A stretch of DNA of 64,000 nt, from the NCBI RefSeq assembly GCF_037023145.1, contig NZ_CP146092.1:1-64000 (forward strand). The letters run 5' to 3'. A program made the translations under genes and the position numbers. The notes under the pieces are model-generated. The model had not been told where the DNA came from. It was given only the letters and a program-made list of their open reading frames with translations, and ran no database searches. This DNA comes from Ralstonia sp. RRA (GTDB lineage: Bacteria; Pseudomonadota; Gammaproteobacteria; Burkholderiales; Burkholderiaceae). Position 1 is the stretch's first letter; each line of letters begins with the position of its first letter. Below, piece after piece: positions 15,701 through 23,053 of the stretch.

Positions 15701-16716
15701 AGCTGGCCGACACGCTCAAGTACGTGGATGAACAGATGCTGACCGGCATGACCGACAGCGAGCGCGCAACGCTGCGCCCGCTGCTGGTGCGTCCGCTGCT
15801 GCAGTCGTATGCGGTGGTGATCCGCCCCGCCACGGCAGAAATCAACAAGGTGTGGAACGCGCAGGTCTACCAGACGTTTGCCACCACGCTGGCTGACAAA
15901 TACCCGTTCTCGGCCAACGCCAAGATTGAAGCCAGCGCGGCCGAAATCGGCCAGGTGTTCGGCCCGGATGGCTCGATTGCCAAGTTCGCCAGCACGACCA
16001 TCGGCCCGCTGTCGGTGCGCCGTGGCGACATGCTTGCCGCCCGCACCTGGGGTGACCTGGGCCTGTCGTTCGTGCCCGAGTTCACGACTGGCTTTACACG
16101 CTGGATCGCGCCGCTCACGGGCGGTGCAGCGGGTGGTGGTGCCGGTGGTGCAGCCGCTGCCGCCCCGCAGACGGTGTTCCAGATCCTGCCGGTGCCGTCG
16201 CAAGGCGCCACCGAATACACGATCGAGATTGACGGCCAGCAACTGCGCTATCGCAACACGCCGCCGCAGTGGGCCAACTTTGTGTGGCCGAACCCGCAAG
16301 GCACGCCTGGGGCGAAGGTCACGGCCACCACGTTTGACGGCCGCACGGTGGAGCTGCTCAACGAGCCGGGCCGCTTTGGCCTGGAGCGCCTGATTGCCAC
16401 CGCGCAGCGCAAGCGTCGCCCGGACGGCGCATTCGACCTGTCGTGGACGAAGGACGGCCTGACGGTTGCCATCAGCCTGCGCATCATCAGCAGCCCGCAG
16501 ACCGGCGGCACGACGGCTTCCGACTCGCCGCAAGGCCAGGGCCTGCGCGGCCTGCGCCTGCCGACGTCGATTGCCGACATGAACGCACCGCTCAACACTT
16601 CCACCCCACCCGCCCCGGCTGGCTCGCCGCCGGCGGGCCACACACCGGCCCCTGCTCAGACGCAGGCCGCAACCCGGTCCGCCGTGACGGAAGAGCAAGG
16701 GGGGACGGCACAATGA
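12772..16716 (+). CDS. tssM: TssM (IcmF family) inner-membrane ATPase-like scaffold
   Basis: A 1314-residue protein. N-terminal helices at about 14-34 and 37-57, then a cytoplasmic GTPase/ATPase-like domain with Walker A GNPAAGKST starting at Gly129 and a Walker B-like LLDTAGRY. A further helix at about 440-462 (IATFFGLVLALGLMLGGW) is followed by a large periplasmic region to the C-terminus, which binds TssJ in this family. With TssL and TssJ it makes the envelope-spanning complex. The Walker motif is intact. The stop overlaps the tagF start by four bases (ATGA). An insert rich in Thr and Ala (about 575-605) and a Pro/Ala-rich tail are lineage-variable. Coding is uninterrupted. Confidence 0.96.
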   Translation: MQRFLNFLTNSRTLSVLGVIVLTIFLLLIAQTFEIGLVWAGIALGVLLALWLVAYIWKRWRARQASKKLEGVLEQAATADKAATPDKREEVEALRVRLAEAVKTIKRSKLGQLSGDAALYELPWYIVIGNPAAGKSTAVLNSGLQFPFADKGGAVIQGIGGTRNCDWFFTTEGILLDTAGRYSVHEEDRREWLGFLDLLKRYRPKAPINGIVVTVSVSELTQNRPEFAINLAKNLRQRVQELTERLEVFAPVYVMFTKADLITGFTEFFGDSEKQERDRVWGSSLPFEPDAKPDVAAMFDQRFDELCDGLKEISVAQIALHQKNKLSPGLLSFPLEFASIKPTLRSFLVTLFDENPFQYKPVFRGFYFTSALQEGATNSASAERIARRFGLSTDGAARSREVFSKNGFFLRDLFSKVIFADRQTVRQFASPAKTRLRIATFFGLVLALGLMLGGWTWSYMGNRTLTANVQADLDKIVKMQQNRVDLQARLEALDMLQDRIEQLDRYRNDHPLALSLGLYQGDTLQHKLLDEYYNGLRQVMLKPVGGAIETFLAEVNAHPDQLAPMVRPPETGAVMTTSVTTATATIGGASGAAANTPANNQATASTGAKRYTDASPTNVEDGYNALKTYLMLSDKRHVEVAHLTDQVTRFWRGWLEDNRGNMPREQMIRSAERNLSFFLAHVNDDNWPMLEGNLSLVDQTRENLRRVVRGMPARERAYAEIKARASTRYAPMTVARIVGETGAGVVAGSYAVPGTFTKEAWLGYVQPAIREAANKELQTKDWVLNVAARDDLTLEGSPEQIQKALVTMYKTEYAREWQRFMQGVAIQDFTGFDQAVTGMNLLGDPTNSPIRKVLDTAYDQTSWDNPSMLNAGLKQAKTGVLGWFKQLFARQTPSQVNINVDTGNIADAGAIPMGPVGKEFSGLARVVMVRDDKSLLRGYMDSLSKVRTRFNLIKNQGDPGPGARQLMQQTLDGSGSELADTLKYVDEQMLTGMTDSERATLRPLLVRPLLQSYAVVIRPATAEINKVWNAQVYQTFATTLADKYPFSANAKIEASAAEIGQVFGPDGSIAKFASTTIGPLSVRRGDMLAARTWGDLGLSFVPEFTTGFTRWIAPLTGGAAGGGAGGAAAAAPQTVFQILPVPSQGATEYTIEIDGQQLRYRNTPPQWANFVWPNPQGTPGAKVTATTFDGRTVELLNEPGRFGLERLIATAQRKRRPDGAFDLSWTKDGLTVAISLRIISSPQTGGTTASDSPQGQGLRGLRLPTSIADMNAPLNTSTPPAPAGSPPAGHTPAPAQTQAATRSAVTEEQGGTAQ

Positions 16717-17699
16717 GCCTGACGCAGTTGCAGCTTTCGTACTTCGGCAAGCTTCCATCGCGTGGCGACTTTGTCAAAAGCGCCAACAACGTCCAGTTGC
16801 TCGACACGCTCGACCGCTGGCTGGCGCAAGGCATGGAACTGCTGGCCGAAGCGCCGGACTGGAAGACCACCTACGACACCTGGAAGCCGGTGCAATTCGC
16901 CTTTCTGGGCTCGCAAAGCCGGTTGGCGATTGCCGGCACGCTGATGGCCAGCAGCGACCTGTCTTCGCGCCGCTTTCCGTTTCTGACGGCGGCGGCGATG
17001 GAGGTGGACCGCCCGATCAGCTTCATCGCGCGCAGCCCGATCGCACTGGCCCGCCTGTGGACGCGCGCCGGCCAGCAGATGATTTCGCTCGGCCAGGCCT
17101 CGGATGCCACCGAGGGCTTGCGCCTGCTGGCCGAGGGGCAGCACAGCGTGGAAACCGACAACGGCACGCAGGCCTACGACGCCAGCTTTTCGGATTTCAT
17201 CGACTTCCAGACCGTCTCAGGGCTTGAGCAGATGCTGCGCGCCGAGGGCCACAACATTCGCCTGCGCCGCACGCTGCTCGCACTCGGCACGCTGCTGCAG
17301 CCGGTCATGTCGAATGGCTCATCGCGCCTGGAGAAAGGGCTCACGCTGCCCCTGCCGGCCGATCCGCTGTACCGCAGCCTCGTCGCCAGCTTCTGGCTGG
17401 AGCTGGTGTCGCGCTTCCTGCAACGGGCGGACTTCGAGCTCTCGCTGTTCCTGGGCGAGATCAACGGCGCCGAGCGCCTGGTCATCGGCTTCAACGGCGC
17501 ATCGTCGCGCACGCTGCACAGCGTGATGTCGCCGCTGGCGTATGCCGAGCAGAACATCAACATCGACGATCCGGAATGGGTCGACCAGCACGTGAGCGGA
17601 GAGTACGGCTTGGCCAAATTCGTGAGTTACCTGGATCAACCGCAGCTCTCGCTGCGCGTGGCGGTCGACACCTTCCGCGAAGTCTTCATCGGAGAATGA
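16713..17699 (+). CDS. tagF: TagF, post-translational T6SS regulator (DUF2094)
   Basis: A 328-residue protein whose ATG at 16713 overlaps the tssM stop (ATGA). It begins with the family signature YFGKLPSRGDFV and contains FPFLTAAAMEV and SLFLGEINGAERLVIGFNG, typical of DUF2094 (TagF/ImpM). TagF represses T6SS assembly after translation, in Pseudomonas by acting on Fha and in opposition to the PpkA/PppA phosphorylation switch. No kinase, phosphatase or FHA gene is in this window, so those partners are either elsewhere or absent. It is followed 2 bp later by the OmpA-like gene. Confidence 0.92.
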   Translation: MSLTQLQLSYFGKLPSRGDFVKSANNVQLLDTLDRWLAQGMELLAEAPDWKTTYDTWKPVQFAFLGSQSRLAIAGTLMASSDLSSRRFPFLTAAAMEVDRPISFIARSPIALARLWTRAGQQMISLGQASDATEGLRLLAEGQHSVETDNGTQAYDASFSDFIDFQTVSGLEQMLRAEGHNIRLRRTLLALGTLLQPVMSNGSSRLEKGLTLPLPADPLYRSLVASFWLELVSRFLQRADFELSLFLGEINGAERLVIGFNGASSRTLHSVMSPLAYAEQNINIDDPEWVDQHVSGEYGLAKFVSYLDQPQLSLRVAVDTFREVFIGE

Positions 17700-17701
17700 A
17701 C

Positions 17702-18538
17702 ATGGGTCTGGATGCAATCAAGCGTGGCTTCCGGCCAGCAACGATCCTGATGGTGTGCCTCGCCGCCCTGCCCGGCCTTGCTTTCGCTGCCCCGGGCGAC
17801 CAGCCGCCGGCTGCTGCAACAGTCACGGCGGCCACGCCTACCCCGGGTCAGGTCGTCGCCGGTGGTATGGTGCCTGACGAGGCCACCAAGGCCACCGTGC
17901 TGGCCAAGCTGCGCGAGCTGTATGGCAGCGCCAATGTGCTGGACCAGATCGAGGTGGGCAACGTTGTATCGCCGCCCAACTGGTCGGCCAATGTGCAGAA
18001 GATCCTGTCGCCGGCCATCAAGCAGGTCAACCGCGGCCAACTCAACATCGATGGCACGCAGGTTTCACTGCATGGTGATGTGGGCAACGAAGCGCAGCGC
18101 CAGCAGATCACCAGCGACATGGCCACCACGCTGGGCCAGAGCTACACCATCAAGAACGGCCTGCGCGTGGCGGCAGTGTCCGAACAGGGCCTGCTGGACA
18201 AGACACTGGCCAACCGCATCATCGAGTTTGAAACCGGCAGCGCCACGCTCACGCCCAAGGGCCGCGCGATTCTGGATGAGATGTACACCGTGCTGCCGCG
18301 CCTGAACGGCCGCAAGATCGAGATCGTCGGCCACACCGACAACTCGGGCAGCCGCGCAATGAACCTCAACCTGAGCCAGGCGCGTGCAGAGACGGTGAAG
18401 AACTACCTGATCGCCAAGGGCGCCGAGCAAGGCACGTTGACGGCGATTGGCGTGGGGCCGGATCAACCCGTGGCGGCGAACAACACCGATGAGGGGCGGT
18501 CGCGCAATCGGCGGATTGAGTTTCGGGCGAGTCAGTGA
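17702..18538 (+). CDS. OmpA/BON-type periplasmic protein of the T6SS cluster
   Basis: A 278-residue secreted protein starting at ATG 17702 (a longer frame overlaps tagF and is discounted). Signal peptide residues 1-30 ending in AFA. A BON-like segment (about 60-165, with VSLHGDVGNEAQRQ) precedes an OmpA_C peptidoglycan-binding domain (about 175-278): IIEFETGSATLTPKG, IEIVGHTDNSGS, LSQARAETVKNYL and the end NRRIEFRASQ. TssL here lacks a peptidoglycan-binding domain, so this protein probably provides the cell-wall anchor. The stop overlaps the next GTG start by four bases, inside a sequence that recurs at 19567-19590. Confidence 0.88.
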   Translation: MGLDAIKRGFRPATILMVCLAALPGLAFAAPGDQPPAAATVTAATPTPGQVVAGGMVPDEATKATVLAKLRELYGSANVLDQIEVGNVVSPPNWSANVQKILSPAIKQVNRGQLNIDGTQVSLHGDVGNEAQRQQITSDMATTLGQSYTIKNGLRVAAVSEQGLLDKTLANRIIEFETGSATLTPKGRAILDEMYTVLPRLNGRKIEIVGHTDNSGSRAMNLNLSQARAETVKNYLIAKGAEQGTLTAIGVGPDQPVAANNTDEGRSRNRRIEFRASQ

Positions 18539-18548
18539 CGCAGCAGGA
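18525..18548 (+). repeat. direct repeat copy 1 flanking the 18535-19530 gene
   Basis: Reads GGGCGAGTCAGTGACGCAGC then AGGA; 22 of 24 bases match copy 2 at 19567-19590. It covers the end of the OmpA-like gene. Similarity continues in both copies with CACGTCGG a little downstream (18563-18570 and 19593-19600). Confidence 0.8.
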
Positions 18549-19530
18549 TGCGCGCCGGCGGGCACGTCGGTTGCGTGAACCGTCGTCTGCCGCCCCACGA
18601 CAACCGGCTGGCGAAAGGCGTGCAGCCCCCCAGATCCGGCTTGAGTACTGCGACCCCGCCGCGAAACTACCCGAGCAAATCGCGCAATTTTCATCATTGA
18701 AGGAGCGCATCTGGTGGCTTTGGTGTCATCTGGTATGGGCTTGGCAGCAGCTTGAGCACTGGCTTGCCAGTCGACGACAGGGTGCGCCTGTCGCGATCGT
18801 CAGTGGCATCATTCGCTCCGTACAGGTGGATAACGCGGCATTCAATGCCTATGAGGCGATGGGATGGACCGTCGCTTCCGATGCACGGAATGCGCATGAC
18901 TACACCGACGATATCTCGCGAGAGACCTACTACCGCGTGACGCCTGTCGTCATCACGCTGACGGACGATCGGGTCATCCACTTCTGTGAATACCAAGTCA
19001 CGGGCCGTTCGGTTTCGTCCAATGCGCCGTATTTTGCAGGCCTTAACGGCATGCGCGTGCTTGCTGCCGGCTGGTGGGACAACGACGTTTTTTCGGCGTG
19101 GGGCCTGCGTTTATCAGGTCGTCGCGAGCCGCAGACTGTCTATGTCGCGAAGCGCCCACGAAACTTGCCCGAGCCTCTTGAGGCGGTACTGTCAAACAGG
19201 AGGCCGGGCTTCAGCGAGGCGATCGGCCTTCTCGGCTATTCCAGCGTCCTGATGGTCGTGGTCATGCTGATTTTGGCAGGAGGTGAGTTCGGTTTCGCAG
19301 AGGCCATCTCCATCACGGGGATCATGGTGGGGCTCTTCAGTCTGGCTCCGGTGGTGCTCCTGGTGATCTCCCAGACGCTGATGCGCCTGATGGCGGGCCC
19401 CCTGCGCCCCATCCCAGAAATGATGGCCGCCGGGGAATACGGCGAGCGCCATCTGCGCTTGCGAAACTTTGACTTCGGCCGCTGTGAGCGCGACGTGTTC
19501 AACGCGCTGGAGCGGCAGAAGCAAGCGTAG
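18535..19530 (+). CDS. membrane protein of unknown function inserted between direct repeats
   Basis: A 331-residue frame whose GTG start overlaps the OmpA-like stop. The first 50 residues are Arg/Pro-rich and may be untranslated if a later start is used, because they partly derive from the repeated sequence. The body has a soluble region (LVWAWQQLEHWL, YYRVTPVVITLTDDRVIHF, VLAAGWWDNDVFSAWGL) and two C-terminal transmembrane helices at about 236-256 and 260-285. It ends at 19530, 36 bp before the second copy of the direct repeat. No family was recognised. Position between the tssM block and the convergent tssA gene suggests cargo added to the cluster, not a core component. Confidence 0.7.
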   Translation: MTQQDARRRARRLREPSSAAPRQPAGERRAAPQIRLEYCDPAAKLPEQIAQFSSLKERIWWLWCHLVWAWQQLEHWLASRRQGAPVAIVSGIIRSVQVDNAAFNAYEAMGWTVASDARNAHDYTDDISRETYYRVTPVVITLTDDRVIHFCEYQVTGRSVSSNAPYFAGLNGMRVLAAGWWDNDVFSAWGLRLSGRREPQTVYVAKRPRNLPEPLEAVLSNRRPGFSEAIGLLGYSSVLMVVVMLILAGGEFGFAEAISITGIMVGLFSLAPVVLLVISQTLMRLMAGPLRPIPEMMAAGEYGERHLRLRNFDFGRCERDVFNALERQKQA

Positions 19531-19566
19531 TCTGGCGCGCATCAGACCACGCTGCCTCGGCATTCA

Positions 19567-19590
19567 GGGCGAGTCAGCAACGCAGCAGGA
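19567..19590 (+). repeat. direct repeat copy 2 flanking the 18535-19530 gene
   Basis: Reads GGGCGAGTCAGCAACGCAGC then AGGA, matching the 3' end of the OmpA-like gene (18525-18548) except for two bases that destroy the stop codon equivalent. It lies in the convergent gap before the tssA stop. The two copies are 1042 bp apart. Confidence 0.8.
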
Positions 19591-19623
19591 ACCACGTCGG
19601 CGGAAGCGCAAACGCGCAGCGGA

Positions 19624-20697
19624 TCAGCTCGCGTTGTCCGGCGACGGATCACCCAAACCCAGCAGCTCTTCAATCTGCGACAACGTCGCATCATCCTTGA
19701 CCACCGTGCGCAACCAGGCGTGCAGGGGCATGTCGCCCCACTTGGCGGCGCGTGCCGCCAGATAGGCCACCGGGCTGTGCGGCTCGGTCTGGCGGAAGAA
19801 CTCAGCCACTTCACGCAATTGATCCAGTGCTTGCGCGCGCGAGCGGATAGGCCCCACTACAGTTGCGACAACCGCTTCCGTTGCAGCCTGCCCGGCAGCT
19901 TGCTGAGTTGCCTTGGCTTCCACCGCAACCGGCTTGGGCTCGGGCTTGCCACCGAAACGCTCGACCAGCGCACGCACCGTCTGCAACGTCTCACGCGCGG
20001 CGCGGAAGCTCGGGGCATGGTCCCCAGCACGCCCATCGAGCACGGATTGCAGCCGCAGCAACGCTGCCCCGCAACCCACCACATCGTCATGCAACGTCTT
20101 GTAGAACGCCGGTGACGTAGCCCGCTTGGCGGCCTCGAACTGCTCCTGCGTGACCTTGCCGCGCGAAAGCTCATCGGCCTGATCCGGATCGCGGCGGATC
20201 GCCTCGACCAAGCTGCTCGCGACTTCCCAGTCGACGAGGCTGTAGCCGCCTTTGGAGGCATCCACCAGCGGCACTTCGCGGATCAACTGGCTCGAACGTG
20301 CGGCCAGCCACGCCATGCTGCCCGTGCGCGCCTCGGGGTCGTCGGCCTCGGGCAGCGGGTAGATGTGTTCCCAGTACTGCTCGCACAGGCCGGAGATCAG
20401 TTCATAGCCCTCGCGCAGGCCGGCAAAGCCGCGCTCCTTCGAGAGGGCCTCGGTCAACCACGCAAGCAGGCGCAGATCCTTCGTGCGGTTCTGCAACAGC
20501 GACGTGCCTTCGGTGATCACGGCGCGCCAGTCGGCCTCCTTGATCTCGGTCACCCACTCGCCCTGGTCGAGCGACGGATCGTCAAAGCGGCGCGCCTCCT
20601 GGATGCTGTCGAACTCGGCAGAGAAGAGCATGTCTTCGCCGCAAGGTTGAGCGCCTGGCAGCGGGGCGAGCAGTTGTTCAAACGGAAGAGTTGCCAT
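19624..20697 (-). CDS. tssA: TssA, baseplate/sheath cap protein (ImpA family)
   Basis: A 357-residue protein; the start is the ATG at 20697 (MATLPFEQLLAPL), 22 codons inside the longest frame. It opens with the ImpA_N hallmark PLPGAQPCGEDMLFS and continues with EADWRAVITEG, the helix KDLRLLAWLTEAL and the block EQYWEHIYPLPEADDPEAR. TssA caps the growing sheath and primes tail-tube polymerisation. The C-terminal part is short (RSRAQALDQLREVAEFFRQTEPHSP, then LPLHAW-type motif), like short-type TssA proteins. It lies apart from the other core genes and is read from the vgrG2 island side. Confidence 0.93.
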   Translation of the reverse strand: MATLPFEQLLAPLPGAQPCGEDMLFSAEFDSIQEARRFDDPSLDQGEWVTEIKEADWRAVITEGTSLLQNRTKDLRLLAWLTEALSKERGFAGLREGYELISGLCEQYWEHIYPLPEADDPEARTGSMAWLAARSSQLIREVPLVDASKGGYSLVDWEVASSLVEAIRRDPDQADELSRGKVTQEQFEAAKRATSPAFYKTLHDDVVGCGAALLRLQSVLDGRAGDHAPSFRAARETLQTVRALVERFGGKPEPKPVAVEAKATQQAAGQAATEAVVATVVGPIRSRAQALDQLREVAEFFRQTEPHSPVAYLAARAAKWGDMPLHAWLRTVVKDDATLSQIEELLGLGDPSPDNAS

Positions 20698-20778
20698 GAT
20701 GTAACTAGACGAGAAGATTGATATGCCTTCCCGGTATCGCCTCTGAAGAGCGTCCCCGGGCATGTCTCTTTGCTTTGT

Positions 20779-21441
20779 TCAACGATCGAGCGGTGGCTTG
20801 TCGTCTGGGTACCGCACCTCCACGATCGACACGCCCATCCAGCTGCGTCTTATCTCCAACACATAGCGATTGCCCCGTGCGACCGAAACCGCCTCTCCGG
20901 TAGTGGATGGGCTACTCCCGCCCGTCGAGAGGAAGTCCCCGGCATCAGGACCGTCCAACAACTGGAACTTGACATGGCTGGTCGACCTCGTGCTGCGATA
21001 CCCTGACCCGGGCGACGATCGGGTGTCATCGCATCTGGCAAGCACGAACAGCGGTTTAGCAAAGGCGGCGTTATATACGTTCATCAGGCTCTCGCCATTG
21101 GCCCCGACCACGATCAACAGGCAAAAGAACATTGCGCTGCCAGCGCCCGAGAGATCAACCGGGCCAGCGCGCTCGCTTGCCGGTATGAGCATTGAGGCGC
21201 CCATCGTCATCAGTATCAACAAGACGAGCGACACGACAAAAACGAGCGGCCAGCGCACCAGCCACCATAGCCAACTCTGATCCCCCGCCCAATGCGGATA
21301 GGGGTTGAGCTCGTAGAGAAAAAGCGACAAAAAAATCGTGAAGATGGCGCCGAAAAGGAGACCGACCATTGTGCCGGCACCGCTTTCCCCTGGCCCTTCA
21401 CCCGAGGTTTCGGTAGACGCTGTTGTAGATGCTTCTGACAT
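20779..21441 (-). CDS. three-helix membrane protein, paralogue of 22171-22770
   Basis: A 220-residue protein from ATG 21441 (MSEASTTAST); a longer frame to 21504 is less likely. Helices lie at about 27-45, 62-82 and 100-118, then a soluble C-terminal domain. It shares motifs with the gene at 22171-22770 in the same order: a proline-aromatic block then LVRWPLVF against LRYPMVF, SLMNVYNAAF against TLMNLYNASY, and the final SWMGVSIVEVRY against SWMGTSVLGVYD. The two are therefore paralogues. They lie downstream of the VasX-like effector and DUF6708 genes and are reasonable candidates for membrane-located immunity, because VasX-type toxins are neutralised by membrane proteins. That role is inference. 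No named family recognised. Confidence 0.7.
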   Translation of the reverse strand: MSEASTTASTETSGEGPGESGAGTMVGLLFGAIFTIFLSLFLYELNPYPHWAGDQSWLWWLVRWPLVFVVSLVLLILMTMGASMLIPASERAGPVDLSGAGSAMFFCLLIVVGANGESLMNVYNAAFAKPLFVLARCDDTRSSPGSGYRSTRSTSHVKFQLLDGPDAGDFLSTGGSSPSTTGEAVSVARGNRYVLEIRRSWMGVSIVEVRYPDDKPPLDR

Positions 21442-21591
21442 CAGCGGTGCGCTCTCTATCGATATGCAGTAGAAATCATGAAGAATGGCGGGGTCGGTTC
21501 GCAACCCATTTGACTCGCTGGATTGATTGATGCCGATTGTCCCCTGCAGTACGCTTTGCAGAGACCTGCATTGACTTAGGTCGACGAGTCC

Positions 21592-21999
21592 TCAAGGTTT
21601 GATGAGTCGACAATCAGCCAGCGCCAGCGTCAGGCCAACGAACTGCCGGTTTAGGCAATCCAGCGTGATGTCCTTGCTGGGCTTGTACGCCGAAAGTTTG
21701 TTGTCCGGAAACACAGCTTTCAACGTGTCGCGCTGGTCATCTTGAAACGGCGCGCCGACCTTGAGGTCTTCGGTCACAGCCAAGGTGTTCAGGCTGTCAT
21801 CAGACAGCGGATACACCTGCCCCTTGAACTCAAGTCGATGGCCGTCGTACTTCTTTGCTGCGCTGGCCGCGTCCTTGAAGTACTCGGTGAGGACTTGCCG
21901 GTATGAAACCTGAAGAGGCGCGTCGTCACCTGCCAGTGCGGAGCCGGCGACCAGCGCTGCGAGGATCGGGGCAACTGCAACGCGAAGCAGTGGGGCCAT
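21592..21999 (-). CDS. small secreted protein, possible tRNA_anti-like OB fold
   Basis: A 135-residue protein with a signal peptide (residues 1-23, ending GSALA). The segment YRQVLTEYFKDAASAAKKYDGHRLEFKGQVYPLS resembles the start of the tRNA_anti-like domain, a small OB fold found in exported proteins; in that family the helix plus K-Y-x-G-k-x-l-x-v-x-G block is typical. Two cysteines near the end (DCLN and ADCR) could form a disulphide. It lies between the two paralogous membrane proteins in the same direction. A periplasmic partner of those proteins is possible. The domain assignment is from memory of the motif only. Confidence 0.62.
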   Translation of the reverse strand: MAPLLRVAVAPILAALVAGSALAGDDAPLQVSYRQVLTEYFKDAASAAKKYDGHRLEFKGQVYPLSDDSLNTLAVTEDLKVGAPFQDDQRDTLKAVFPDNKLSAYKPSKDITLDCLNRQFVGLTLALADCRLIKP

Positions 22000-22170
22000 G
22001 TTGGTGCGTTTGAAAATAGGGCAATCCTTGCTTGGCTGCGATGGGATTCAACGGTGCTGATGCTACTCAGGGCGCGTCGGTTTAGGGGGATTGTTTCTAA
22101 ATCTTCATGTGGCGATTAGGCCGCCCCGAAGCGTTCGATGCCGGTCAAGACCACCCCGGAATGCTGATAT

Positions 22171-22770
22171 CTACTGGTCGTATACACCGAGCACAGAAGT
22201 CCCCATCCAACTCCATTTCAGCGAGAGCAAGGCAGGCTTGCCGTCGTCGGTGCGTGTCCCGTGTCCGCTCGTGCCGCTCCAGCTGAAGAAAAGGGTTTCC
22301 CCTTTTAACGAGCCCTCCAGAACTTCATACTGAACCTCGGTGCGGCTGATGCTCCGAGGGCCGCTTGGAACAATGAACGTGCTGATGCGTTTTGCCTTCA
22401 CAATCGCCCCCTCACCGTATGAAGCGTTGTACAGGTTCATGAGGGTGCCGCCACCGAATGTGACGACGGCAAGCCCAGTCGCAAACAGAACCGCGTTCAT
22501 TCCGTCCGTCGCTCTATCGAACTCCTTCGCAAAATCTACGTCGTCGATCCGACTGGCAATGATCGTCTGCAACGTTACGCACAGCATCACGGCAGCGAAG
22601 ACCATCGGATAGCGCAGCCACCACCATCGCGCGCTTTGCATGCCACCCAATGGGTAGGGGTCGGCAAACCCAAAGACAATCAACAAGAGAGCCGCCACAA
22701 CGATCAGCACGGTGAGAACCGCGCCGATGAAAACTATCTCGCTGGGTGGGCTGTCTGTAGCTTCAGGCAT
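22171..22770 (-). CDS. three-helix membrane protein, paralogue of 20779-21441
   Basis: A 199-residue protein with helices at about 12-37 (EIVFIGAVLTVLIVVAALLL), 48-70 and 90-112, and a C-terminal domain of about 85 residues (VQYEVLEGS, KGETLFFSWSG, LKWSWMGTSV). The order of motifs matches the gene at 20779-21441, with identity visibly concentrated in the third helix boundary (LMN-YNA) and the final SWMG block. It is the membrane protein nearest to the DUF6708 gene and the VasX-like effector. Candidate immunity or accessory factor by position. No family recognised. Confidence 0.7.
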   Translation of the reverse strand: MPEATDSPPSEIVFIGAVLTVLIVVAALLLIVFGFADPYPLGGMQSARWWWLRYPMVFAAVMLCVTLQTIIASRIDDVDFAKEFDRATDGMNAVLFATGLAVVTFGGGTLMNLYNASYGEGAIVKAKRISTFIVPSGPRSISRTEVQYEVLEGSLKGETLFFSWSGTSGHGTRTDDGKPALLSLKWSWMGTSVLGVYDQ

Positions 22771-22773
22771 CGT

Positions 22774-23038
22774 GATTCATGTGGAAGCCGTTGCACTCGC
22801 TTGGCGCTGCTGCTCAGGCTCAAATCCTGCCAACCTCTCCACCTCGGCGACGCTCAAAGCAGGACCACCCGCAGCGGCAATCACGTCCGCCGGAAACGGC
22901 ATCGACTGACGACTATTGACCGCTTGCGCAGTGTTTCGCCGGGCAGGATGGATGGGCCGTCTTCTTCCAGTGCGGGACCAGCACTGCGTAGCCGGCTGGG
23001 GCATCAGGATCTTCGTATTCAGTGGTCAAAATTGACAC
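22774..23038 (-). other. two short open frames in a 284-bp spacer, possibly decayed coding sequence
   Basis: Between the DUF6708 gene (stop at 23054) and the membrane protein (start 22770), the minus strand has a GTG-initiated frame at 23038-22913 (VSILTTEYEDPDAPAGYAVL, then VPHWKKTAHPSC... ending in a stop; 41 codons) and an ATG frame at about 22900-22777 (MPFPADVIAAAGGPALSVAE... 40 codons) that ends just before the next gene. Both have amino-acid composition like real protein, and neither has a recognisable domain. They look like broken pieces of one or two genes, or a lost C-terminal part of the DUF6708 protein. Confidence 0.35.
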
Positions 23039-23053
23039 GAACCGACTTGACTC

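Noticed and set aside
13474..16758. Minus-strand open frame of 1094 codons opposite tssM
   Set aside because: It mirrors the tssM codons, has His/Arg/Gly-rich composition typical of antisense GC-rich frames and no family motif. tssM is a clear full-length gene.
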